From: Bacteroidia bacterium
GTDB lineage: Bacteria > Bacteroidota > Bacteroidia > NS11-12g > UBA9320
DNA: 64,000 bases
Reading direction: 5' to 3'
Assembly (NCBI GenBank): GCA_018402155.1
Contig: JAGYJG010000001.1
Coordinates: 172,635-236,634 of the forward strand
Below, piece by piece: positions 35,455 to 44,071 of this stretch. The position numbers and the translations under genes were made by a program. The notes beneath the pieces were generated by a model. It searched no databases, was not told the origin of the DNA, and saw only the letters and a list, made by a program, of their open reading frames with translations. The first letter of the stretch is position 1; each line of letters starts with the position of its first letter.

Positions 35455-38400
35455 TTACTGTCCAAAATATTCTTTCACTTTCTTTTGGTAGTAGGGCTGT
35501 AGGTCTGGCGATACTGTGCGCAGCAGTTCAGTTTCTTTCTTTTTTTTGTCAAGGTATTTTTGTATACTCGGTGGTATAGGGCGATCTTGTCTTTGTCCTT
35601 CGTTGCTTGTGCGTTTGTTGTCTTCCTCTTGCTCGCGCTCTGCACGTTCGTGTTCACTCAGTTTTATCTCTATTTGGTTCAGTTTTTTGAAGGTTTCACT
35701 ATTTAGCCGTTTGTTGTATAAATCTTCTTCTAGTTTATCCATCAGGTCTTCGGTTTTTTTGATATCGCCCAGACTTCCACCTTTACCTTCTTTTTGTAGT
35801 TTGCTTCCTAGTTCTTGCAGTTTTTTGCGTATGGCAGCTTGCTGTGCGGCCATCTCAGCAAATTCTTTGCTTCCCGGTTTTCCTTGTCCTTTTTTCTGGC
35901 CTTCTTGCAGTTCTTTCATTTGCTTGGCTAGTTCATCTTGCATCTTTTGTAATGCCTTGGCATTTGGTTTTTTACCAGATTTTGGTTCACCACTACCAGG
36001 TTTTTTGCACTCGCCTTTAGGTTTTCCTTTGTTTTGCTTTTGAGCCTTCATCTGCTCTTGCATTTTTTGTAGAGATTCGCTCAGCATCAGCGCCAAGTTA
36101 TTGTACCCTGTCATAGCATACTGTTGATGTACTACGGCATTGTTGGTATATCGTTCACCCAGGTATTTTAAAGATTTGTCTATATTGTCGTTTACCCGCG
36201 CTATTTCCTCATTTACAAAACTTTTAATCGTTAGGTTTCTTTTGCTTAGTGCTAGTAGTGAGTCTTCTACCATTTTTGTTTCGTCTTTTATTTTTCGTTG
36301 CTTTTGGCGTAGTTCTACGTATTTTGGGCTGTATCTCGTATTTTCTTGGAAACCTTCTATCACTTTTTCTTGGTCAAAGGAAAGCTGTACTAAGTTTTCT
36401 AATATTTGTCGGAGGTTATTGTAGTCCTCTTCTTGCTGATCTTCTTGTGCATCTTCCATTTCCTGCTGCATTTGCTCAGCCATTTCTTTCATTTTTTTGG
36501 CGGCATCGTCCATGCTTTTTGCAGCACCCTCGTTTTTACCTTTGCTCTGTTTTTGTTGAGCATCATTCATTTTAGCATCTACTTCCTCTTTGTTTTCCTC
36601 TTGCTTGCTTATCTGCATAGGAGTTTCCAGCTCTTGGTTCTTTTTATCAATATCTTGAAGGTCTTTTTTTAGCTCTCCAAATTCTTCCTTCAGAGATTCT
36701 TGGTCTTTTTGTAGTTCTTCGCTTTTACTTTTTTCGTTTTTCGTTTTTTCGGCAAGTTCCTTCTCTTTTTTGGCTAATTCATTGAGTTTACCTATAGTTT
36801 CTGTTAGTTTTTTTTCCAATTCTAATTCTTTGAAAAGCTCGAGCATTCGATCCATTTCTTTGCTCATTTCTTTTTCGCTAAACTTAAATTTGTCCATTGC
36901 TTTTTGTAGTTCGTCTTTCCTATTTTCATCAAGCAATTTTTGGATTTTTTCCATAAGTTTTCTGGTGTCTTCATCTAGCACCTCCTCCATGAGTTCCTCT
37001 AGTTTTTTTTGTTTTTCTAGTAGATTCTCGTCTGTCGGATTAAATTCTTTTTCCTTGCTATTTTTCTCTTTATTCTTGTTTATCGCATCGCGTATTTTTT
37101 GTTCCAGCTCTTTCTGCTTATCTAGTAGATCTTGTATTTTCTTTTTGTCATTCCAATCCAAATTTTTCTTTTCGGTTAGCATTTTCTCTATGCTAGATAT
37201 TTCTTTTTTGAGTTCTTCAGCTTCGCTTTGTGCTCCTGCCATTGCACTTTTTATATCTTTATTGGCTTGTTCGGTTTGCTCCTTTATTTCCTTCAAAGAC
37301 GGCGCTTTGTATATCTCAATGGCTGTTTTGGTAGGTTTGGCTCCATTTATACCATCATTATCCCACACGGTAAAATAGTATTCTATTTCATCATCTGCTT
37401 GTATGTTGATTTCATCTAAATTCCAGTAGTGATAAAACGTTTGGCTAACGACTTGGGGTATCACATTTATGGGTATTATGCCTTTTTTATCCTGGTTATT
37501 GGCTGATTGTGATTTTACAAAATGGTAGTGAAATTGCAGTTTGGAAAATCCATAATCATCGGCTATATCTCCCAAAAAGTAAAATATTTTATTGCTCAAG
37601 CTATCATTTTTTCGCTCTACGGCTATTTTCGGAAACTTGTCGGGTATCACATTAATTTGATAAAACACGGAGTCGCCTTTTGTCACTTTAGAGTTTCTGG
37701 TGTTGACACGCAGTAGTGTAGAGTGCAGAAACTGCTTAGCAAATGAAACCTTGTTTTTTTTGGGTTGTAGCGTTTTATTGTCTGGTAGTATAGAAAGTTG
37801 ATTCACATTTTTAGTGTCAAAATCCCATAGAATACGAGTCCCCTCTGGCACAGTTAGTTCACCTACGTTACGTAGTTTTTCGCTGGGGCGGCCTACATAG
37901 GCAGGGTAGGTCAGTGTAGCGCTATAGCCTATCAAACTGGGTTTTAGGACTATGGCTAGGTCGTACTCTTTGCTGGCAAAACCACCTGCTTCAAAGTGTA
38001 TTTTTTCGGAGTGCTGTATGTTACTTACAGTATAGCTAAAATCACCGCGTTCGTTTGATCTCATTTTATAACGTTGATTCCCTATGTGTATGTATGCGTC
38101 TGCTGGTATTTCTGTACCTAGTAATGTCAGGGGGATCTCTATGTTTTCATTTTGCACAACTTGTTTTTGGCCTAGATTTGTGATAAAAGCGAAAGGAGCG
38201 GGTATTTCAAAATGGGTCTTGTAGTTGACCACTCGTTCAGTACTTTGTTTGAAACCTGGACTTATTAGTAGAATAACTGCTAATACTAACGCGGGAATTA
38301 GCGCGTATTTTACATAGGTGAGATTGGCTTGGTAGGCTATTGCTTTCCCAAAAGGGATAGGTCGGAGTGACTCTGTGCGTTGATCTATGCTGGCTAGCAA

Positions 38401-38778
38401 CAAGGTATCTTGGTTTTGTTTAGCGTCGTTTTGTAGTTGCAGAGTATTTAGCAGTTTATCTTGTATCTCTGGAAAATATTGGCCAATGAGTAGAGAGGCC
38501 TCTTTGGTTCCAAAGCGCCTATTGATATTAATAAGACCAAGAATGGGTCGCACAATGTACCATCCGAAAACAGTTATACATACGGAAATAAAGCTATAGA
38601 AAAGTATAGTTCTAGTACGGGTATTAAAATGTGCGAAATACTCAAAAAATGCAAGTATAAAAAAGGCTGAAAAAATTAAAGAAATAGCCAAAATTAAACC
38701 TTTCAAAAGCTGGTTTTGGTAGTACTTCTTAATGAAGTTTTCTATTTTTTGTAAGAGTGTGTTTTGGTTGTTATTCAC
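35455..38778 (-). CDS. DUF4175 family membrane protein with long coiled coil
   Basis: This 1107-residue protein has two membrane helices near the N-terminus (LLKGLILAISLIFSAFFILAF and ILFYSFISVCITVFGWYIV) and a third near residue 160 (ALIPALVLAVILLIS). An extracytoplasmic beta-rich region follows (about 180-480). From about 490 to 1000 it is almost pure Lys/Glu/Gln coiled coil (QTEQANKDIKSAMAGAQSEA; LDKQKELEQKIRD). It is a large envelope protein of a Bacteroidota-wide family without a proven function. It has its own -7 box (TACATTTG, minus strand 38801-38808), 22 bases before the ATG. It is not part of the adjacent PUL by content. Confidence 0.82.
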   Translation of the reverse strand: MNNNQNTLLQKIENFIKKYYQNQLLKGLILAISLIFSAFFILAFFEYFAHFNTRTRTILFYSFISVCITVFGWYIVRPILGLININRRFGTKEASLLIGQYFPEIQDKLLNTLQLQNDAKQNQDTLLLASIDQRTESLRPIPFGKAIAYQANLTYVKYALIPALVLAVILLISPGFKQSTERVVNYKTHFEIPAPFAFITNLGQKQVVQNENIEIPLTLLGTEIPADAYIHIGNQRYKMRSNERGDFSYTVSNIQHSEKIHFEAGGFASKEYDLAIVLKPSLIGYSATLTYPAYVGRPSEKLRNVGELTVPEGTRILWDFDTKNVNQLSILPDNKTLQPKKNKVSFAKQFLHSTLLRVNTRNSKVTKGDSVFYQINVIPDKFPKIAVERKNDSLSNKIFYFLGDIADDYGFSKLQFHYHFVKSQSANNQDKKGIIPINVIPQVVSQTFYHYWNLDEINIQADDEIEYYFTVWDNDGINGAKPTKTAIEIYKAPSLKEIKEQTEQANKDIKSAMAGAQSEAEELKKEISSIEKMLTEKKNLDWNDKKKIQDLLDKQKELEQKIRDAINKNKEKNSKEKEFNPTDENLLEKQKKLEELMEEVLDEDTRKLMEKIQKLLDENRKDELQKAMDKFKFSEKEMSKEMDRMLELFKELELEKKLTETIGKLNELAKKEKELAEKTKNEKSKSEELQKDQESLKEEFGELKKDLQDIDKKNQELETPMQISKQEENKEEVDAKMNDAQQKQSKGKNEGAAKSMDDAAKKMKEMAEQMQQEMEDAQEDQQEEDYNNLRQILENLVQLSFDQEKVIEGFQENTRYSPKYVELRQKQRKIKDETKMVEDSLLALSKRNLTIKSFVNEEIARVNDNIDKSLKYLGERYTNNAVVHQQYAMTGYNNLALMLSESLQKMQEQMKAQKQNKGKPKGECKKPGSGEPKSGKKPNAKALQKMQDELAKQMKELQEGQKKGQGKPGSKEFAEMAAQQAAIRKKLQELGSKLQKEGKGGSLGDIKKTEDLMDKLEEDLYNKRLNSETFKKLNQIEIKLSEHERAEREQEEDNKRTSNEGQRQDRPIPPSIQKYLDKKKKETELLRTVSPDLQPYYQKKVKEYFGQ

Positions 38779-39173
38779 GAGGGCTATAGCACTGTACGCA
38801 AATGTAACAATTTAGTTGTTTGTTCCGTGGTAGACAAAAAAGAATAAATATATACTATCTCCTGCTAATCTTGATTTATTCAGTATGGTAAACTAATTTT
38901 CTATAGCAGGTTTTGATAATTTTTAGTAGATTATTTTTCTATTCAAACGACTCAATTTTCCAATCGATTATGGTTTGTGTGGCATGTACAATTTCTCACC
39001 GTGTATAAAATATTTTCTGTTCTTTTATAGCTAAAAAAATCGTAGGCTGTAGGCGAAATTTAAGAAAAAAATTGTGAGTTGTATGTTTATTGGTATTACG
39101 TCATTATGAAGTATTGTATTCCTGTAAACGAGTATTTTTTTTGAGATAAAACCCATTTAATAATACAATAGTG
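38779..39173. other. Intergenic region after the PUL
   Basis: 395 bases. It holds the DUF4175 -7 box (38801-38808), an inverted repeat CCTGCTA / TAGCAGG (38861-38910, long loop) with TATGGTAAA inside, and a 9-bp inverted repeat TATTGTATT / AATACAATA (39112-39170) directly after the last PUL gene. The latter may help end PUL transcripts, but no classic terminator is present. Confidence 0.4.
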
Positions 39174-40109
39174 TCATCGAGTTCCTTTCAACTTCTCATG
39201 CTTGTCCCACACGCCCCAGTGAGGCCCTACTTCGCCTTCAGCACCTATTTTCCAGCTTTCGTCAAAAGATGAAAAATAAAATGTTTCAATATTGTTATGT
39301 TCCGCCCAAGTGTGGGAATCGATAAAGTATTTCATCGCATTTTTAGGTGTGGGTATAGACCCGTGCAATGTTTCGCCGTGCCACGGCCAACCTGTTTCTG
39401 TTATAATTACTTTTTTTCCTTGTCCCGCTGCCATTGCTTGGTGATACATGCTGTTCATGTGCCCAAGCGAATACTCAAGGGGGCAACCTTCCCAGTAGGG
39501 GTAACAATTACTCAAAATAACGTCGCAAACAGCAGTAATCCTTGGTTTTATGGAAAACTCGTAATAGGCATCTACGTAGCCAACCGGAATGTCATCAGGT
39601 ATAGCTTTTCGTACGCGTTCTATATAGGCTATAAGAGCGTCTTCGCTCAAGTCTTTTCGGTAAAGTACTTCATTTCCTACAGCGGCTATGTCTACTAATC
39701 CCTCGTTAGCCAGTTTTATAAGTGATTCAATTTCCTCTTCATTTTTTGTTAAGTCATCGCTCAACCATGCACCTACTAGGGTTTTCATTCCAAGTTCTTT
39801 GGCCACTATAGGCACAAATTCGTTACCCTCTATACAAGAGAAAGAGCGTACCCACTTGCAATGAAGTTTCAAAATTTGCATTCTATGTATCACTTGCGCT
39901 TTGGTGATAATATCGCCAGGTTTTTGGCCATCTTCGTATATACTGAAACAAAAACCATGTACACCTTTATTCAAAATATCGCGAAATTGGGCATTTAAAT
40001 CTTCTGGAGCTGTCGGAAGTTGAAAATCATAGATATTCTCATTTACATTTAAATTGAGTTGCTCCTTAAGTGGATCGTGCTGGTATAAGTGGTCTTTACG
40101 GTATGACAT
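39174..40109 (-). CDS. GH17 beta-1,3-glucanase-like protein, cytosolic
   Basis: The 311-residue protein has no signal peptide. The GH17 (clan GH-A) barrel has the acid/base motif AVGNEVL (Glu147) and the nucleophile motif ITETGWPW (Glu238), plus the C-terminal ETFYFSSFDESWK. Residues from about 26 to the end match the C-terminal domain of the transporter fusion encoded 12 bases upstream (GVHGFCFSIYEDGQKPG versus KGICFSPYENRQKPG). It is expected to split beta-1,3-glucan oligosaccharides in the cytosol after import, or to transfer glucosyl units. Bacterial GH17 enzymes are usually exported, so the location is unusual. It is the last gene of the PUL. Confidence 0.82.
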   Translation of the reverse strand: MSYRKDHLYQHDPLKEQLNLNVNENIYDFQLPTAPEDLNAQFRDILNKGVHGFCFSIYEDGQKPGDIITKAQVIHRMQILKLHCKWVRSFSCIEGNEFVPIVAKELGMKTLVGAWLSDDLTKNEEEIESLIKLANEGLVDIAAVGNEVLYRKDLSEDALIAYIERVRKAIPDDIPVGYVDAYYEFSIKPRITAVCDVILSNCYPYWEGCPLEYSLGHMNSMYHQAMAAGQGKKVIITETGWPWHGETLHGSIPTPKNAMKYFIDSHTWAEHNNIETFYFSSFDESWKIGAEGEVGPHWGVWDKHEKLKGTR

Positions 40110-40121
40110 AAGTATTTTTTT

Positions 40122-42557
40122 TTAAAATTTTAAGTTTCCCTTACTATCCCATAGTCCCCAATGTGCACCTACTGCTCCTTCTTCTGTTATTTTCCAAGTC
40201 TCATCAAACGAAGAAAAATGGAAAATTTCAATAGAATTATTTTTAGCCCATGTTTGTGTATCTATGAAATATTTTAATGCATTTTCTTTAGATGGTTCTG
40301 CAAGGTGTACGCCAGCACCCGCAGTTGGCCATCCTGTTTCAGTTATCATTACTTTTTTATTAAATGCTACTTTTTGTAGTTCATCATATGCCTTTTTCAG
40401 TTGTAGTCCGGCGTGTTTAAAAGGATATCCCTCCCAAAATGGATAAGCATTTGCAAGGATTATATCGCACGCAGAAATCACTTGCGGTCTATTTTTTAGC
40501 TCGTGGTACACCTCTACGGTAGATACGGGGATATTCACCGTTATGGCTGCTTTCACTTTTTCTATATAGGCTAGTAATTCAGTTTCAGAGAGGTCATTTC
40601 TAAACAGAGTTTCGTTACCGATGACGGCAATATCCACGTATCCTCGATTTATATTTCCAATAAGATTTTGGATTTCCATCTCATTGTTGACTTTATCTTT
40701 GTTTATCCATGCTCCAGCCATTGTTTTCATACCCATTTCTTTGGCTATTTTCGGAATATTTTCATGGCCTTTAGTGCACGAGAATGTTCGTATCCATTCG
40801 GTATACGGTTGTATCGTGGCTAGCCTGTTCGTTATTTGCTTTTCTGAAATATAATACCCAGGTTTTTGCCTGTTTTCGTAGGGACTAAAGCAAATACCTT
40901 TCATTTTAGTGTTTAGAATTTGCTTAAAAATAGTATTCAATTCCTCTTCCGTTAAGATTTTAAAATCCAAACCGGATATATATTTAATTGTATCGTCATC
41001 AATTGAAACAAATTCCGAGTCAGCCTCCGGTAAATTATGGGAGTAAGAATTGGTTGCTTTTTCTTTTAATTTTTTTCGTTTGCTTTCCAATTCTATTTTA
41101 ACCTCAGCTACTCTGTCTTCGTTTAGATTATATTTTATCATAATAAGTACAGCCAGACCGGCAGTAATAGATGGAACAATAATATCAAAAACTCTTAAAT
41201 CATGCATAGTTTCTCCGCTTTGTACGGCTAGTGACCCATCAAAGCCTACGTAGCTCAATACCAATCCTCCCAAGGCCAATGCAATTGATTGACCAATTTT
41301 TACCATCCACCAATAAATGGCAGCAAAAGTTCCTTCTCGTCGTGGCAATCCGTTTTCTAGCTCATCCAAATCGCAAACATCTGCGGTCATTGACATCATG
41401 AGTGTAAATAACCCTCCAAGACCAAAAGCCATAAAAGGGATAGGTATAAGAAGTCTTATTGGCATTGCTAGCGGAAATTTCACTACACCAAACTGTAGGA
41501 CAACATCTTTCAGCAGAATAATTGAATTTTCGTCTACTTCGAAAAATGCCCACCATTTCAAAATATAACCAACTATAGAGATCAATGTTGAATATATAAA
41601 TGCCCTTCTTTTGCCAAATCTATTGGCCATCCAAGTTACGATTGGGATGATGACCGCAGCAGTTAAAAAAGCGGTAATAATAGAAAAAAATGGTGCAACA
41701 TTACCCGCTGCCTCGTAGCTCCCCTGAAACATGTAATAAACGATAATAAAGAAACTAAATGAGGCTACCATTTGAAATCCATTGAAAACCAAAAAAGTGG
41801 CTCCGCATAATCTCATAAAGGGGTGGTTTTTTGTCATATTGAGCATATCTCTACCCAATATTCTTAAATTTTTTGCCAAGCTTTTAAGGTTTAAGTCAGC
41901 TTGATTCTCCGAAGCTACCGGAGCTTCTTTTGAAAAAATAGCAGGCAATACACCAAAAATTAGGCAAACAAAGCCAACAAAAATGGATAATGAGCGTACA
42001 CCATCGGCTTGTGAGTCAAATAGGTCTTTATTGGCTATCAAAGACCAAAAAAGTGGAACTATCATCCAAGATATTTGGCCTATCGTATTGGCTAATCCCA
42101 TAAGATTATTTCTTTCTTTCGTGTCAGAGGTAAGTTCGTAGCCCAACCCCATCAACGGAGTAGAAAAAATAGTATTTGCCAAAATAAAGAGAACAGAAAA
42201 TGACATAAAATACCAAAAATTATAGTTTGCTCCATTTGCTTCAAACATTTGCCACTGTATGGCAAAAAGCAGTGCGCATAAAATAGCACCAATAAAAATA
42301 TAGGGTCGTCTTCTTCCCCAGCGTGTATTTGTATTGTCCGTTATAAAACCCATTATAGGGTCAGATATGGCATCAAAAAAACGTGGGATAGCAGAGAGTA
42401 ATCCAGCTAAAGCAGGGTCAATACCAAAAGCAGTTATCAAAAAAAAGGAAAATACGCCTAATGCACCAGGAAGTAAGTTATTTACTAAATGCCCAGATCC
42501 AAATGCTATTTTCTGTAGTATCGGTAATTTTCCTTTTTTTGTTTCGGATTTGCTCAT
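40122..42557 (-). CDS. Fusion of a GPH-type sugar symporter and a GH17 glucanase domain
   Basis: An upstream in-frame TTG at 42575 overlaps the GH30 stop, so I prefer the ATG at 42557 (811 residues). Residues about 10-470 are a 12-helix GPH/MelB-type cation symporter (IAFGSGHLVNNLLPGALGVF; AIPRFFDAISDPIMGFITD; TRWGRRRPYIFIGAI; MTADVCDLDELENG). A charged linker of about 45 residues follows (IELESKRKKLKEKATNS). Residues about 520-811 form a GH17 domain with acid/base Glu649 (VIGNETL) and nucleophile Glu740 (ITETGWPTAG). GPH carriers have both ends in the cytosol, so the hydrolase should face inward and act on sugars as they enter. The stop codon of the GH30 gene lies 14 bases before the ATG. 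Confidence 0.85.
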   Translation of the reverse strand: MSKSETKKGKLPILQKIAFGSGHLVNNLLPGALGVFSFFLITAFGIDPALAGLLSAIPRFFDAISDPIMGFITDNTNTRWGRRRPYIFIGAILCALLFAIQWQMFEANGANYNFWYFMSFSVLFILANTIFSTPLMGLGYELTSDTKERNNLMGLANTIGQISWMIVPLFWSLIANKDLFDSQADGVRSLSIFVGFVCLIFGVLPAIFSKEAPVASENQADLNLKSLAKNLRILGRDMLNMTKNHPFMRLCGATFLVFNGFQMVASFSFFIIVYYMFQGSYEAAGNVAPFFSIITAFLTAAVIIPIVTWMANRFGKRRAFIYSTLISIVGYILKWWAFFEVDENSIILLKDVVLQFGVVKFPLAMPIRLLIPIPFMAFGLGGLFTLMMSMTADVCDLDELENGLPRREGTFAAIYWWMVKIGQSIALALGGLVLSYVGFDGSLAVQSGETMHDLRVFDIIVPSITAGLAVLIMIKYNLNEDRVAEVKIELESKRKKLKEKATNSYSHNLPEADSEFVSIDDDTIKYISGLDFKILTEEELNTIFKQILNTKMKGICFSPYENRQKPGYYISEKQITNRLATIQPYTEWIRTFSCTKGHENIPKIAKEMGMKTMAGAWINKDKVNNEMEIQNLIGNINRGYVDIAVIGNETLFRNDLSETELLAYIEKVKAAITVNIPVSTVEVYHELKNRPQVISACDIILANAYPFWEGYPFKHAGLQLKKAYDELQKVAFNKKVMITETGWPTAGAGVHLAEPSKENALKYFIDTQTWAKNNSIEIFHFSSFDETWKITEEGAVGAHWGLWDSKGNLKF

Positions 42558-42571
42558 AGTTATTGCTTTAT

Positions 42572-44068
42572 TCAATGAAACATAATTGTTTGTATTGCCT
42601 CTCCATTTAATGTCGTTTTTTGGGTTTCCCCTCTTAGCTTTATGGCTATGTTTTTGATATTTTTAGTGGGGTTAAAAACTACTATTACAATGCTGCCGTT
42701 TTCATTTTCCACGGCAGTACATACTAAGTCTCTATCGTCCATTTCCCAACCTATTCGCTTAGCCTTTGGCCGTATGTATTTGCTAAAATGTTTCATGGCA
42801 TAAAACAACGGAGTAAAGTATACTTCGTCTTTTTGGGGATCTACAATGACAGGTGCTACACACCAATTCTCAAACCAGTTGGGGCCACCTTGCTTATCTA
42901 AGACCATATTCCAATCTACCCATCCGTCTACTCCGTGGTTGAAACAGCCAATCATATCCGTTACGTATCGATGTACGGGAGCGTATTTGGGATGCAGATG
43001 TTTGTCAGCTGCGCTGGCCCAATCCCAGCCCCAATCCGTCGCTTCTTTTTGCCAATACCAGTCATCTTCATTCCAATGTGGTATTTCAGAGTCAATACAT
43101 CCTTCAGTTTGTATAAGGTGTTTGTCTTTTCTTTTTTTATGACCATAGTCTAGAGCCTCTCCAAAATAGTCATAGGTACTCTCGTACCAATGCACCGCTG
43201 TACCAGCGTAGTATTTTGACGAGGTCTCATTGCGGTACATCTCGTCTACCCATTCTTTTATGCCTGCTCTGTTTTGGTCGTATCCTAGTATTTTGACATG
43301 TGCCCACCCTGTATTTTCCAAGGTTGGTCCAAGGTGAAATTCCACAAAATCGGTCATTTCTTTTGGACTGAAAATGGTGCTCTCCCAATTATTACCATTG
43401 CCATGCGGCTCATTTATTGCTGTTATAGCCCATATATCAATGCCATACGTTTTATACGCCTCTAAATATTTTGTAAAATATTGGGCAAAAACAGCATTGT
43501 ACTCTGGCAAAAGTTTTCCGCCGACATAGTTGTTGTTGTCTTTCATCCAAGGGGGTGCACTCCATGGAGACGCAATTATATTAAAGCCATTCTTGGATAT
43601 TTTTTGAGCTTGTTTGATGATAGGAATTAAATCATTGGTATCGTGGTTTACAGTAAAATGCTCCAGAGTCATATCATTTTTTACTGGTGCATACGTGTAG
43701 TTGCTCAACGAAAAATCACACGACGCTATGTGCGTGCGTGTCAAAGAATAATTGGCTCCTTCTTCGCTAAAATAGGCCTCCAAAATTTTGGTCTTATTTG
43801 CTTTACTCATTTTATTTAGCAAGTAACACGTAGATTCTGTAAATGAACCTCCTATGCCGGTTATGGTCTGAAATTTTTGGTCGGGATATAAATCTAGTGT
43901 TACTTCTGTCGTATTGCTTTCTTGAGCAATTGTTTTTTCAAACAGCTTCCCAGACCTGGTGGTTTCGTATATTTCTACATTCATTGTTGAGTTTGTGCAA
44001 CTTGCCGCTGTTAATAGTACTAAAGCTAATAGGTTTGTAATTAGTGTAGTATTTTTAAAAAACCTCAT
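42572..44068 (-). CDS. GH30 glycoside hydrolase lipoprotein (beta-1,6-glucanase/beta-glucosidase type)
   Basis: The 498-residue protein has a lipoprotein signal LLALVLLTAASC (Cys24). GH30 features are present: FQTITGIGGSFTESTCYLL, SLTRTHIASCDFS, SPWSAPPWMKDN, acid/base in AINEPHG (Glu220) and nucleophile in IQTEGC (Glu322), followed by the C-terminal beta-sandwich (GSIVIVVFNPTKNIKNIAI). In beta-glucan loci, GH30 enzymes typically remove beta-1,6-linked glucose branches, which suits laminarin. It is anchored in the periplasm or at the surface. Start overlap is absent: it begins 3 bases after the GH17 lipoprotein stop. Confidence 0.88.
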   Translation of the reverse strand: MRFFKNTTLITNLLALVLLTAASCTNSTMNVEIYETTRSGKLFEKTIAQESNTTEVTLDLYPDQKFQTITGIGGSFTESTCYLLNKMSKANKTKILEAYFSEEGANYSLTRTHIASCDFSLSNYTYAPVKNDMTLEHFTVNHDTNDLIPIIKQAQKISKNGFNIIASPWSAPPWMKDNNNYVGGKLLPEYNAVFAQYFTKYLEAYKTYGIDIWAITAINEPHGNGNNWESTIFSPKEMTDFVEFHLGPTLENTGWAHVKILGYDQNRAGIKEWVDEMYRNETSSKYYAGTAVHWYESTYDYFGEALDYGHKKRKDKHLIQTEGCIDSEIPHWNEDDWYWQKEATDWGWDWASAADKHLHPKYAPVHRYVTDMIGCFNHGVDGWVDWNMVLDKQGGPNWFENWCVAPVIVDPQKDEVYFTPLFYAMKHFSKYIRPKAKRIGWEMDDRDLVCTAVENENGSIVIVVFNPTKNIKNIAIKLRGETQKTTLNGEAIQTIMFH

Positions 44069-44071
44069 ATG

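Noticed and set aside
35516..37378. Several plus-strand frames of 60-200 residues, Ser/Phe/Leu-rich
   Set aside because: They are antisense shadows of the Lys/Glu-rich coiled coil of the DUF4175 gene; their composition simply mirrors Lys/Glu codons.
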